A stretch of DNA of 64,000 nt from Fasciolopsis buskii (GCA_008360955.1 LUCM01007969.1:13733-77732); one strand, 5' to 3'; positions 22,091-34,150 are shown, numbered from the stretch's first letter. Numbers and translations are program-made. The notes: generated by a model from the sequence alone, not told the origin.

Positions 22091-25000
22091 AGGGTTGATG
22101 TGCATTCCTATTTACTCTAAACTTTCTCCTAGACGACGTGTTACAGTATAACTTGCTTGATCTGTGTCATGGTCGGTGACCACTCCAGTGTTTTTAATAC
22201 TACAAATTTTAATTCTGTTGTTACTCTTCTAAAAGAACCTATGATTTTCCGAGTATTTCGAAATCGACGTTATTCTAAGCACTGCGCGATTAAAAGTTCT
22301 TATATGGACGCAAAATGATTCATGAAAACTTGCTCTCTGATTATCTGTTACACTTATCAACCAAGGCCACCCCACAAAACTATATAAACGATTGAGCTCA
22401 CTTGACTTCTGATTTGTACTGCTGGGTAACCAATGAACGCGCGGTAGTGTTCTGTGTTCGTCTTCTCTTTCTCGCAAGCGGGTTGGGCTAGCCGTTCGAA
22501 TTCCGCGCTCCTTTTTCTGTGCGAATGCTCACTCAAGGAGGCAGCCGGTTCGGTCCATTTCATTGTGCGACTATGGGGCTTGAAGACTCGAACCCGATTC
22601 ATTGTCTCCAACCTCAGTGTGTGTTCTTGTCCTGCTGGACCGCAGGCTGCGCTCCTGTGCTATCGTGCGACGCCTAGTGCTTCAGCGTTGTGTATAAATC
22701 AGTCCAACTAGGCAAAATAACAGTCTGTCAAAATGCGAAGTTTAACTCCTTTTCGAGAATGACCCGAAACCGCTGGCAACTGTACAAGTTGTAGATTGAC
22801 CAGCATACATACGGTATGGCTATTTATACCCACAAACTCGAAAGCAATCATACTTGCACCCACTTTTTGTGGACTACAGCTTCAAACAAATTGCAAGTTT
22901 CATTACACAGATAATTTCAATGATGATGCGAACTAGACTGATTTTAGCTACTCTGTTATGTTTGAAGTGCCATCCTACACTGTAAAAGAGTGAAGTTTGT
23001 GAAAACAATAGTGCTGAGTACACGAGCCAACGATTAAGAATCTTGAGCACACCGCACACAGGATACTTAGTAGCTCCTCCTGTTTGATTTCGATCAATTT
23101 CGGCCGCGAATAGATGAATGTGCGAGATGACAGTTAAAATCAGAGCAGTGTCACGAGGATAGCAGCCATCAAAAGTGAACGTGCGTGAAATAGAACAAGA
23201 GGTAAATAATAACCTTATAATTTGGTAGGCTGCCTCATATGCTTAAGTTAACGACAATGAGCACAGGCTGTTTCGTTCGTAACTCGGAAAAACACTGGAA
23301 CACGGTTGCATCTTTTCACACTAAAAGAGACGCATCTAATTATTCCTTGTGAAATTCACATTCTTGAGTTTTGGGTAAGAGGGTATTTTCAAGTTTTTTT
23401 TTAACAGCGTGGAAATCTTGTGATCTTGCATTAAATGGCAGATAACCTGACGAAACATTTGGGCATGATGCGTCAGTTGCAGACGGCGGCGAGACCAATA
23501 CCGAAAACATCATGTCATTTGGATTGTGACGATGTCCATGGACACGACATTTACGTAACTAATAGCAACGGCTGATCAGAAAACACGTTACCAATTAATT
23601 TATGGGCAAATTACAAGCCGACATTATGAAACAATGTGTGACAATTTATTGGCAAGGTGGATTTCGAAGCTGATTATCAACTTTGGACAAGAGAATGCAT
23701 TCCTACTCTCTCCGAAGCTGGTATGTGCACCTATATCCATCAGTTTGCCGTCTTCCGGCGACTTATGCATCTTGATTTACTAGGCGGAGATTTTTAAATT
23801 AGGTGGTTGAAAATTCAATTTTCTTCTTTTAACCATGATCTGTGCATCGTTTACCAATTTCCAACAACATTCACATTGTTTTTTGAATTATCTTAAAACA
23901 TAGTGACAATGAATTAAACAGAATCCAGTGTAAAATTACCACTTCTGGTGATTTTATCGTTCGCAACAAGGATGTGTTGCTGTACTCACCGGACACATCG
24001 ACTATAGGACATGAGGCCGCGGATTTCGCTGCAGTCAGTAGCCTTTTTTTAAATACTTGGCCTCCCCACACGCAGCCCCGTTCGCATTGGCAACCGCTCA
24101 CACAATCCTGACTATATTCTCCGATCCATTCCATCTTGCTTTTCCAAAATTACTTCCTTGCCTCTGTCTTAGGAACATCGCCTCCTTACATTTTCCCAAT
24201 GCCCAACTCTAAACGCCCTTCGGACCAGAGGTTCTGTTGACTGAGACCGTTTTCGTGACTTTTTGGCCAACTCAGTAAAAGTGTGTAAATATATGTCTCG
24301 CCGATCGCACTTTCGGAAAAATTCGTTCCAGAGAAAAGGTGGAAGCAGTGGCTTACCACAAAGAAACTTACTTATTCTACTTATATCAAAACTGATGTAC
24401 ACATCTACAACATTCCACGTATGTGGCAAACGCCACTTGCAACCGTCCCCGCACACGTTGGAAGTAGTCAGTCAATAACTAAAACAAGGGAAACGACAGC
24501 GCACTATCGACGTTGGTCTCCTGCGATGCTTCCCCTGAATATTTACTGACGCCCTATCTTGGGAATTGACAATTTAGTGTGGTGCTTTCTGGTGACAGAC
24601 TTGAAACAGAACAGCACAAGGCATTAACGGTCCAAGGTCAAGCTGACACTAGTGATTGGTTCGATGAGCATTTGGTTCCCTTCCACAAAGTTAAATCACC
24701 GATATGCTAGCCGGAATTATTGAATTACAGATGTACATCTAAAACACTTGCAGAGGCTAACTTTAGACACCGAACGAAATGGCGGATTGGTGAACTGTAT
24801 ATATGTGTGGACGGTCTGAATCGAGTGTGGATTCGAAATTACTGACCAAGTAATCAGCTGAAAGCTAGTAAGCGACCGCAGAACCAATGTTTCTCAAGCT
24901 CCTACGCACGACCGGGCGGCACATAGGTACACGGCTAAGGTGAGTAAAACAAATCCGATTTTATAGTCACGTTTGATTATGAATTAGCGCGTCCTGGTTA

Positions 25001-25525
25001 ATTAATTGGTAACCAACGAAACTAAATCAAAAGCGGATGGGTAAATTGGTGCGGAAAGAGTTCGGCCGACGAAAGCAGCGCAGTCCTAATAAATGTACCT
25101 CTAAGAGAGTCGGTGGAACTGTAGCATAACACCGTTGTGATACGATCAGCTCAGCCGGGGAATGCACATTAGAAAGGATAACAGATAATGACACGAACAA
25201 ATTCGCTCAAACTGATAGGGAACTTTCAAGGGAAAGAAAACAGTAGATTCGGAACCAGTGAACGAATCACAGTAGAAAACGCGCTATACATGATCGGGAT
25301 TTGTCAAACAGATTGGAGGGCAGACGATCACTGATTGCTAGCAATCAAGCAGGACCAGCAACGAAATGCCACGGATAACTGGACAGCTGGACGCAACAAC
25401 AGAAAACACGCAGTGGTTGAATAAACATTATATCTATGCGCAGATATTCAGTGATCAGTGACAGACAGATGGGACAATAAACAGTGTGTGTGTGTGTGTG
25501 TGTTTGCGTAAGTGACTGTCCATGC
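22091..25525. other. Septin intron sequence, no gene recognised
   Basis: Open frames at 22229-22711, 23871-24134 and 24169-24478 occur on both strands, but none matches a known family. I see no SINE or RTE motif here. Confidence 0.45.
25484..25502. repeat. (GT)n microsatellite
   Basis: A short run of about nine GT units is seen directly beside the 5' edge of an RTE fragment. Confidence 0.9.
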
Positions 25526-25534
25526 AGGCACCAA

Positions 25535-25748
25535 ATGTGAATCGTTAATGGTGGTTGGGACAAAACAAGTGCCGTGGTGTACGCGATTATCCGAAGCAGG
25601 TAATGGCTGGAAGATGGCCCGAGGTGGCCAGTCGATGTCATGGAAAAAAAGTAGGGAAACCTTAATCAATGGAGTTGCTCGTGTACGTGCAGCTGGACTA
25701 CAGCGTTGGGGTCCGCGAAAGCCCCAAATGAGACCTGCCGAAGTCGCT
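25535..25748 (+). pseudogene. RTE-B C-terminal tail fragment
   Basis: The plus strand reads EAGNGWKMARGGQSMSWKK then GVARVRAAGLQRWGPRKP, the counterpart of the KKPCGGQQMTWQRG and VGVSRLRGWCPKD blocks of the RTE-A copy. It stops abruptly near 25748, where an oppositely oriented endonuclease start begins. Confidence 0.65.
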
Positions 25749-25749
25749 C

Positions 25750-25965
25750 GATTCTCGCGCTCAGAGCGATCCCGTTGTAAGTATGATCACGAGCGCTGAA
25801 AACAGGATCACCTACCACGCGAAGAATAAAGCGAGAGATTATATCTGGGATACGAACAGTGATTATGGAAGTGGGGTCCAGTGTGTGCATCTCGGAGAAG
25901 TAGGATAGGTTTATCTTAAAGGTTTCAAGGTTAGCTTGTTGCCCTATCTGGTAATGTGCGAAAGC
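25750..25965 (-). pseudogene. RTE-B endonuclease N-terminus fragment
   Basis: The minus strand reads QIGQQANLETFKIN, then SRFILRVVGDPVFSARD and GIALSARIERL. The same block is found at 4.9-5.2 kb and 57.8-57.9 kb. The fragment converges head-on with the plus-strand RT tail at 25748. Confidence 0.6.
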
Positions 25966-26154
25966 TGAAAGCAGCTAAGTGAAAGGAGCGGTTACAGTCG
26001 ATCAGTCTATTTGATAAATATCCCGCCGCCCCCAGTCCGCGGGGTCTGAAATTATCCGTGATACCCCTCAAGAGACTTTCGCTAGAGGGGCGGAATTTAG
26101 GGATTATTCTCGCGGAAGGGTCACTGGAAGAGTTTAGGCCAAAGATACCAGTTT

Positions 26155-26315
26155 GCCGGCGGTGGCCAAGCGGTTGAGGTCGTGGCGTTTGGACGTGAAG
26201 GTCACGGGTTCGAATCCTTCCACCGCCGGTCAACTTGCCCACTTGGCAGCCCTGCGTTGGCTGCGGCCCTCTTCCTGAAAAATGATGTGCACTGATGTCA
26301 TTAATAAGGGGAGTA
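26155..26315 (+). repeat. tRNA-derived SINE, copy 1
   Basis: The head folds partly like a tRNA: a perfect 7-bp acceptor pair GGCGGTG/CACCGCC, an A box (TGGCCAAGCGGTTGAGG) and a B box (GGGTTCGAATCC), about 75 bp in total and closest to a Leu/Ser-type tRNA. The T stem is mismatched, so it is unlikely to be a working tRNA gene. A body of about 85 bp follows, nearly identical in layout to 31807-31972, ending in an A-rich tail. A possible 7-bp flank repeat (AAAGATA) is at 26141-26147 and 26316-26322, but it is offset from the head. It lies in the septin intron, opposite in orientation. Confidence 0.75.
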
Positions 26316-26319
26316 AAAG

Positions 26320-27600
26320 ATAAAATTTTCCTCTGGAAACCCCAACCGAAATCCCGACGTCCAAGATAACGGAGAGTTGATCTGGAACGGAAACGACCGA
26401 TGCATCCGTAAGGATATTCCTCAGGGCTGACATGTAAGATATCGCTGTTGTTTTTGTGCCCATCAGTTTTCTTCTGTGCTGTTGGTTTAAATCCTTTGAT
26501 CAGCCGTCCAAATAAGACACGTAAAACGAGAAGGGAGAGCATCCATTGGGCTGGGGGTGCCTAGATGAGGCGGATGGTAATAGCTCACTGAAGTGCGATG
26601 ACTGCCTCGAGATGAGCCCCAATTACCCGAGTCTTAAGTCCATTTAGCGGTTTTTGACCGGTAACTTGTTTCTCCCCGCCTTTGTTCGCCGAAATTTTTA
26701 TTCAGGGGGTAATCAGTTGTTGCCCACGCAACTGATTCAGTAAGGATGAATTTCGTCTAGGCTTGGGAAAGCCATCCTGCACAACTGCTTCGGTTGCGGA
26801 GGCATGCAAGCCATCACATTTCGTCAAGGAGTAGGCTAGTCGTGATGGCACCAATACAGTACCACAGGGTAGATGAAAAAATCAACTCGCAATGTGAGGT
26901 AATGAGTTACCTGGTCAAAATAGAACAGACCAAGCAGATAACAGTTACCGACGGTTAGTAATGCAAGCCAACTTCTGCACGGTAACACAACCACTGCCTA
27001 AATCCATATTTACCTGTCAGGTAAACGCTTATACACAAAATGTGGTCAAACTCTAAATCCTTGGTATTACGTGAATTAGGAAAACGTAAGCAAGCTACAG
27101 AGTAGATAGGCAAACCTTGGCAACGGGAAAGTTCTCTGTATTTTAACCAAGCTACTCTGAAGTAGGCAGCGGAGTAGTGCTTCAACTCAGACCGCAAGAG
27201 ATCATGATAGAAAATATACTAAAAGCATTTATATTGATCACGATTAACACCCCATATACACAATGCACAACTTATTACCTAGCACGTAGCCCATTTTCAT
27301 TGCATGTTTCACTAGAAATTTCGTCGGGAACTTCAGTCGGCCTCAGAAACGATGATGTCTCCGGTGCAAGTCTTACTCGTTCTCTGGAGTCCTCATTTCT
27401 CCAGCTTCCAGATCTAACCGAACTTGATTTTGCCGACTAATGCACTATCACGTTTTCAATGTCCCTATCAAGCTGGAAATATTCATCATGGGAAGGCTGA
27501 TGAGTGCAGCACAACAAGCGTATTTAACCTACACACTGGAGATCTCAACCACTGATATCTGGCACTCAAGGGACTCGAGCATTCTTTTTCAGTTCTCTGA
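26320..27600. other. Septin intron sequence, no gene recognised
   Basis: Nothing assignable was seen. Short open frames at 26955-27622 are unremarkable. Confidence 0.45.
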
Positions 27601-27609
27601 AGTTTACCT

Positions 27610-28690
27610 TACACCTTTCTGAAGACGCTGAGACCACAGTTTCTGACCTTGCCCGTGTACGTGTGGCCGTCAGTGAGGGTCGAGGCTACGTTGCTTAACT
27701 GGATCCCAGTCAACATTCGGCTGTGCGCAGTAAGACTGAAAGGCTCGGCCAAAGTGGGGAGTGATGGCTGACATAGACCCAATCCGTTTGTTGTCACGAT
27801 GCGCGCACCTACAGAGTGCAGCTAAGATCCAATCAAAGGTACTTCTCACCAAAATTCGTGTGGCCTCTTAAGTAAGGCGAACAGTGTCTATATCCTGTTC
27901 TTAGCACAAGGCATGCGTACCAGAATACGTGGTCCGTCCTCCAAAGAGATGCATCTGGCCCTTTTGGTCGCAAGTCCTGCCGTTCTGAAAACGGAGAACG
28001 ATCGCTGGTCCCGTATTCACATCATCGACGGTTCCGCGTCGGTGCGAAACTAAGACCTCCGAATAATCGGAATGCTGCTTGGCGTCAGATCTTTTCCAAT
28101 TAGTAGTGAGCCAAGCCCGACCATACAGCCACAAGCCAAAGACGGTGGAGTTGGGTACGAGATTAGCGTTTGTACTGGAGCATTCTTCTTGAATTAAAAA
28201 ATGAGCTGACCTGCGCTAAACTGTTCATTTGTTTCGGAGGCACACTGTTTTGGCGATAAGCTTGCTGGCCCCAGCCGCCTTCAAAGTTTTCGAAACGCGC
28301 TATTTGATAAGCTAGAACTGAACCCATACGATGCTATCGATCGACATTAACCAGATTAAAAAACCCCTGTTTGGCCAGCTCAGTGGGTCGTGACCCTGAC
28401 CGTTGTGTCGAGTCACGTTGATTTCTGCTGAGTTTCTGCGAGTTTTGACGCATGTCAGCCTACGCTGGCGTGCGTCGAAAATCACAGCTTGCAACGAGAC
28501 GCAAACTCAGCCCAATTTTATGCAAGAATCGCGAAGTCTACTGGTCCCAACAAGCATCAGGAATGGAACGCGTTGTCTCCATGGGAAACTACTCCAGGCT
28601 GGTCTGTCTCATCTAGTGAGAAAGAAACGGGGGTGCGCGAAATTATCTAAGAAGCTTACAGTTTTCCTATCCATAACCAGGAATATAGAG
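27610..28690 (+). pseudogene. RTE fragment: endonuclease and linker
   Basis: The plus strand gives NWIPVNIRLCAVRLKGS (equivalent of DWIPVNSRLCAMRLQGS), then MRAPTECS, RCIWPF, NGER and, near 28490-28610, RRKLSP, NREVYWSQQ and SMGNYSRL. The last blocks match the linker KDRETWWSQRA and MGNSRKLFQLI of the copy at 37.8 kb. Frameshifts and stops are frequent. The 158-codon open frame at 28403-28879 in another frame is a shadow. Confidence 0.65.
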
Positions 28691-30440
28691 TTGTGCACTA
28701 GGCGAACTTTAAGGCCTAGTTTAGATGGCCTTTGGAGCCATCCTCTCACACATGTCCCGTGGTCTGCTCTGGCAGATTCTTTTGAATTGGGGGTCTACAG
28801 GGAAATTCAAGTCCTACGACTTCACAAAGGACATGGTTGTATTCGCGAACTTACAATTCCTGTGGTGTCCATGAGATGAGGCTTTCTTTCAGGGGCAAGG
28901 CGCACAAAAGGTACGACTCGCATTGTTCTACTTCATAACTGCAAGTCTCTCTCCCCCGGCGGCTTTCTGTATTCTTACTCTTACTTCAGTAGGGCTATTT
29001 TTATGAGAAAGGAGCCGACTTCAATGGTGTAAACCCACCGATATGTTTGATTCTGGTGGGAACTTCAAATGAACAACGATGAAGATAATCGCTTTACATC
29101 GGCAATAATGGCTTAGATACATTTTGTATCCGCCCACCGTTTGCATTTTCGTGCTCCATTCCCACGGGCCGCAAGAGACTGGAAGAAACGGTGCGCTGAT
29201 CAGACTTTGGTCCAAAATAGGGGCGTGAAAAAGTTAGTATCGCATCAGTTGGTACTTACTGTCTTCCTGGTTGGGACCCAAGAGATGAAGACTATTGCTG
29301 GTTACAGGGGCCGAGAGAGGTGACTAAAAATCGAACTCAGTTTGAATTCTTGTATGCCGTCGAAAATAACACCAGAACGTGAGAAATATCAAAATATGAA
29401 ATGCAAAAAGAAGAACAAGCTTTTGATCACTACTTAGTGAACTTCTCTAGCGTTTGCTTTTTCTCGCTGTTGCTGCGTTGGCATCTTGTTTAGTTTTAAG
29501 CCGGTGAAAAAAAATGGATGAAATAGATGTTAACCCAGTCGTGTCGCAATACATCTTATTACAGCAACAAATGCAACTAAACTGGAGAGAAGCAACTTCC
29601 CGGTCTGACGTTACGTGAAAATTCTTAACCTTAACAGAAGATGATAGGTGCACTTAGTCATAACTGCTGTCTAGTGAGCAATTTTGACCAATGAGATAAG
29701 TCATATGCGGAAACGTTTATTATGAATGCACAGCTTAATCAGCTAAGGAACTGCTACGTCATTTTTAGCAAACTGCTCAAAAACACAACTGTTGCGGATG
29801 GAATATATTCACAGTGACTGCACTTGAGTGTTAAAGTCTTTGAAACATGATTATAATATAAAAGGGTGATTTTAGCGGCAGCAACAGGGTTGAGGGCAGA
29901 GCACTGCATCAAGAAGCTCGACTTGAGCAGATTATAAATTAGAATAGACTAAGGTAGTTGAGGACAGCATTATGCATACCCACAAATCGACCCTTCATGA
30001 CACGTTGTTTTCCGAAACATATTGGTTGAAACATTGATCCAGATGATCCATGAAATGGGAAAAAGAAATGAAAACCGTCCCTAGTAGATCCGGTTATATC
30101 ATCCGGCTGAGGTCCACAAGATCTATACCATGATTAGAGACATTAGCAAACATGGCCAAATTCGCAGTCACTGATAAACTTGTATCCGACATGAGCTCTT
30201 GTATTAACTGTCTTAATTTTGCTTATCTAGTGTGCATCTCACCTCTAAGTAGGCGATACAGTGAAACAGCAACCACCTATATGAAGTTATAGGTTGTCAA
30301 AGCCAAGATGAGCTGAATGTGTCTGTATGAAACCTGGGATTCAGACGGAACTTTATTTAAGGATAGTAAGGCAGTTTGTACCCAAATTCCCCAAGAGAGT
30401 CGGGGGTGGGCCTCTCAAGGCTCGAGTTAGGTACTCGCCC
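28690..30440. other. Septin intron sequence, no gene recognised
   Basis: I see no supported gene or element. Small frames around 29021-29653 look like chance. Confidence 0.45.
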
Positions 30441-30599
30441 TGAACGTATCTAGAAATACTCCGAAATGACTAGGGTCTCAAATAGGCTCTGTTGAGGAAG
30501 TTGCGCGCACTGACTTTTCGGTGTGGTATTCTCACTAAGGTCAGAGGACGAAGGCGAATGGCCGACCTCCGTAATAGGGTTGACTGGTCGTCTATGGGA

Positions 30600-31012
30600 C
30601 CGGATAAACCCTGATTCCAAATCAACTAAGGGCGACGTACGAGGCATACTCACCAACGGCTATGGTAGAAGGGTGTACTGTGAACCTAGGAAGTTTAGCC
30701 ACAACCGAAGAACGTATGAACTGAGCAATTAGCCATCGCTTACCATTGGATTACGTGACCCGCAGATCATCCTACTTCCTTATAAGTTAGATCATTTGTT
30801 TAGAGAGGTAGGGTTCCTTAAGTCAACCCTCTACTTTGGTTTAGGCAACCGGGTAGTATGAAGCTCACAGAGGAATCACGGAGCCCGGTGGACAGCCAAA
30901 GATGTGAAGATGGATAATGAAAGAACTGCCAAGATGGACTCTGCACATTCTTTTTGTTTCCCATGGCACATGACCTGCATTCAGATTTGTACAATATATA
31001 TATATATATATA
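30600..31012 (+). repeat. Unnamed interspersed repeat (copy 1 of 3) ending in a TA tract
   Basis: This segment is related by eye to 57210-57640 and 60980-61385, in the same orientation. Shared blocks include a GTTAGA-TATTTG region, a TCTACTTYGGT block, an ACCGGGTAGTATGAAGC/ACCGGGTCGTATCGAGC block, and GGCACATGA followed by ATCAGATTTGTRC and a TA tract (30991-31012). It carries no recognisable protein. It could be a non-autonomous element or an untranslated part of a larger one. Confidence 0.5.
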
Positions 31013-31024
31013 TGTACTAGATGC

Positions 31025-31799
31025 ATACAGAATAAATATAATATATAAGGAAATTTGAGATAAGGCAAAAAAAGCCATCGCCAAACATTCTGCTGAGTTT
31101 TCCTACGTTGTTTGTTTTTCACTGCGTTGCTCCTAGCCTCATTCTAAATTGAACTACCATGTTTTACGTGTGACTGAGAAAATTAAAAGAAATGCTTGGA
31201 TCTCGCAACCTGTTTTCTATCGGTCCTATTCAAATTAATTAAGAGGACCAACTGTTTCGAATAACCAGAGAAGTTGTACTGACAAAAATTGCATTCGCTG
31301 TTAACTTTCCACCGATTTAATATAAGAGGACTGGCATTCCAAGAACAATCGGCTCCATAATATATCCGCAAGAAAGACTGGAGCAAATCGATGACATTGC
31401 CATTTGGTAGCCCTTTCAATTCCGAATTTTGCAAAAAATTAAAGGCAAGATATAAACCAATAGGATGTGAAATAACACAGGCAGACTTCGCTACCCAATC
31501 TGAATACGAACAGAACTTATTGGTTGGGAGCTAAATTCCATCCGAGAGCTACAGATAAAAAGCAACAAAGAGTTAAAGTGAACGAAGAAACATCCCAAAT
31601 ATTGATGTAAATGCAAGTAATTCAGGAAAAAGCGTTAACTTCGATTCAACCCGTATTTTGATTTTTGACAGTTTGCCCCGAGGAAACTTCGAAATGAACG
31701 AATAAACGATAAGGTCTAACTCGTCAGCAATTATTAGAGAAATGAACCTTATAAATTTGCGCAACTAAGACGACCAAATGAAAGTGATAAAATTCGTTC
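31025..31799. other. Septin intron sequence, no gene recognised
   Basis: This is A/T-rich and has no supported feature. The SINE copy 2 follows directly. Confidence 0.5.
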
Positions 31800-31806
31800 T
31801 GATACT

Positions 31807-31972
31807 GGCCGGTGGCAGTCAAGCGGATGAGGTCGTGGCATTTGGACGTGAAGGTCGCGGGTTCGAAGCCTCCCACCGCCGGTCAACTTGCCCACTCGGC
31901 AGCCCTTTGTTGGCCGCGTCCCGCTTTCTGAGAAACGATGTACACTGTTATTTCATTAAAAAAGTGAAAAAA
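31807..31972 (+). repeat. tRNA-derived SINE, copy 2, with 7-bp target site duplication
   Basis: This is the same family as 26155-26315: a tRNA-like head with B box GGGTTCGAAGCC, the shared body (CAACTTGCCCAC then GGCAGCCC) and an A-rich tail. The 7-bp sequence TGATACT occurs directly before it (31800-31806) and directly after it (31973-31979), a clean target site duplication. The element is antisense to the septin gene, and its 3' duplication overlaps the septin splice donor. Confidence 0.85.
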
Positions 31973-31982
31973 TGATACTTAC

Positions 31983-32191
31983 TTGCATGAAAGCGGTGAG
32001 CAGTAAATAACGAAGAGCGGCGAAGTCATTGTGCTCCATGTTTTCAACCTCGACCACACCCCATGGATAGGATCGAGCGCGGACACGGATTCCACCATCA
32101 CCTACAATAAGCGTGTTCGCTCCAACAACCGCAAAAGGAGCACGATCACGAAGACGCTTCAATTTAAGTAATTCTTCTTCGTTCCCACGGT
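31983..32191 (-). CDS. Septin internal exon: end of GTPase domain and septin unique element
   Basis: On the minus strand the exon starts after TTATTCTAG (AG at 32193-32192), two bases into a codon, and ends at CAA before a consensus GTAAGT donor (31982-31977). It encodes EEELLKLKRLRDRAPFAVVG then ANTLIV, RVRARSYPWGVVEVEN and HNDFAALRYLL, ending AFMQ. These are septin signatures: PFAVVGSN, GR-YPWG-EVEN and the HCDF-LR segment of the septin unique element. An RTHMQ motif is usual at the end; here it is LTAFMQ. The incoming codon is of the form NAC. Length is 209 bp. The plus-strand SINE sits four bases into the following intron. Confidence 0.92.
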
Positions 32192-34150
32192 CTAGAATAA
32201 ATCATGGTAAGACAACTGTTGATCGTTGCTCAAGGACGACGATGTTACTGTTGTGATTCTCATTTCTTACTTTCTCATCCGAAACAAGTGAGATCCTGGA
32301 CGAAGCTAAAGCAATCAACTAAATAATTAACCAAACTGAACTAACACCACCAAAAGTATAATTACTATGGACTACCTTGACTGCTATTTTCTCATTTTTA
32401 AATGCGTGGCTCGACGACGACGTTTACATTGAAAGGTACTACAACGCCAGATAGGTATACATAAACATAACAGACTGACGTTTCTAATCATTATGGACGT
32501 TATTGTATACTATTTCTCTGCACGCCTTAAGGTTTTACAACCACGCTATGACCGCAACACACTTCAAACGTTCAGAACACACTCCACCGGTTTGCAAAGA
32601 AATAGAAGAGGATCTTTTGATACAAAATGAGAACTAATATTCGTCACAATATTTCGCATTACGAGTATTTACGATTCTCAAACCGTCCGTAATCCTGAGT
32701 TTAAATTTTGGATGAAACTGAATCACAACAGGCTTTGTGTTTGCTGACGTTGGCGTTCAGATCGCAAACGATTCACTATTAGCAGGCGTGATAAAATCAG
32801 CGCGTGGGAAATGACCCTGATGGTTTTTATATTAATCTTACTCCACATCTAATCTCGACCTTCGAAAGAATGGAAAGTTACCATGACCACAACCTCGAAC
32901 TGGGAAAGGTACTGAAGTGTCGGATTGGTTCCGTTGTGTAAGCATTGATGTAGGTTGGTACACTCAATGAGCTTCGATGTAGGTTGCATTTTTTATTTTA
33001 GTACTTTTTAGGATGGTCAGATAACCCCTTCGAAGATCGTTTTCCCAGCACATGGTACGTTACTAATTTTCGCAATATGACCTTGAAGAGCTCAGACTTC
33101 CTTCTGGCTTCAGAAATTGAACACTAACTTGCCCCATTCACTTCTAGTTCAGAAACCTTCAAAACTCATCTAACCGTCTTTACCATCAGCGATGCCGATT
33201 CATCGCAGCTTTCCATGTGGTTCGCCAAGAACTCGATGTCCTCGCAACGAACTAGTACGAACTGAATTCAATAAAGCTTTTGCTCAACTTCCAGAGTTAC
33301 TTGACTTTCTTGCACTCTAGTAGATTACACAAGTGATCCGAATAGATTTTCCTGTTGCCTGCATTTAGTGACTCGTAGCAAACTTCCAGAAACTCTTGAA
33401 TGCTGTGTATTCGATTGGTTCAGAATATGAACCATGTATACACTGAACGCATTCGCCCTAATCCTAGTGCATGGATAAAAAGTAACAGGGACTACCTCAG
33501 GGTAGATCCGCATGCTACTGGGAGCGTCAATGGGCTGTAGATAAGGGAACGGCATTCAGACAGTTAATCAAGAATAAGATAAGTCGAAGTTAACTGAATA
33601 GATGGCCGCGGACAAGCATCGGAAATGCCGAGAACATGGTAGGTTTTCACCCGGCAAACGTTCCCCCTAAAAATACCACAAGGGCCCACCGGTGGCCCCG
33701 TGACGTGGCGAAGTTGGAACACCAACTAACTAACGCCATTGCTCCTTATCGTATTCCAATAACCCGGGAAAATTTTCCAGGAGAGCCGCATGAATCGACC
33801 AACTGGTCACCGGATCGTCTGTAATTATGCCGATGCCTCGCAGAAAGCGTCTGGTTGTGCAAAGGTTAAAAGTGCATCCTAGAATAAAAGGCCTACTCTG
33901 GACCAGGCGACCTAGTAACACAACAACCCACAACGCATGCTATAAAACAATATTCTTCGGACGGACGGTTCTTGCTCTCCACTCATTTACAAAAGCAACC
34001 TTCCACCATACACAACTGTTTGTTCCTCTATCTTGTCCAGGCGCGTCCATTGAATGCCTGCGCTGCAATTCTGTTTTCTGGCGGGATTTTCGGTCGCATT
34101 ATGGATTCCGTTCGCTGCTACAATCGGTCGGAATTATTGCTATTTAAAAA
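32192..34150. other. No gene recognised; upstream septin exons not found here
   Basis: I searched by eye for septin P-loop, G3 (DTPG) and G4 (AKAD) encoding segments on the minus strand and did not find them. Open frames at 33325-33555 and 33636-34147 have no clear identity. Confidence 0.4.

Larger units (their letters stand above)
8297..32191 (-). other. Septin gene (septin-7 group), 3' part: three exons and two long introns
   Basis: Three minus-strand exons at 31983-32191, 21060-21254 and 8297-8575 join in phase into one septin protein with stop codon. The first intron is 21255-31982 (10,728 bp, GT-AG). The second is 8576-21059 (12,484 bp, GC-AG). The joined protein follows the septin-7 order: end of GTPase domain, septin unique element, coiled-coil tail. 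Septins are GTP-binding proteins that assemble into hetero-oligomeric filaments acting in cytokinesis and cell-cortex organisation. The first exon begins two bases into a codon, so there must be an upstream exon; the P-loop, G3 and G4 exons were not found. Both introns are full of retrotransposon remains. The assignment rests on residue patterns recalled for septin-7 proteins. Confidence 0.85.

Noticed and set aside
25990..26150. GC-rich segment that at first looks rRNA-like
   Set aside because: I could not match it to a conserved rRNA core; there is no flanking rRNA sequence.
26155..26230. A functional tRNA-Leu or tRNA-Ser gene
   Set aside because: The T stem is mismatched and no proper anticodon arm could be drawn; a second copy with a target duplication shows that it is a SINE head.
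25931..26542. 203-codon minus-strand open frame
   Set aside because: It runs antisense through the tRNA-derived SINE; its GGGRIRTRDLHVQTPRPQPL text is just the reverse of the tRNA-like A and B boxes, a common false protein.
28403..28879. 158-codon plus-strand open frame
   Set aside because: It is an alternative frame over an RTE linker whose recognisable blocks lie in another frame.
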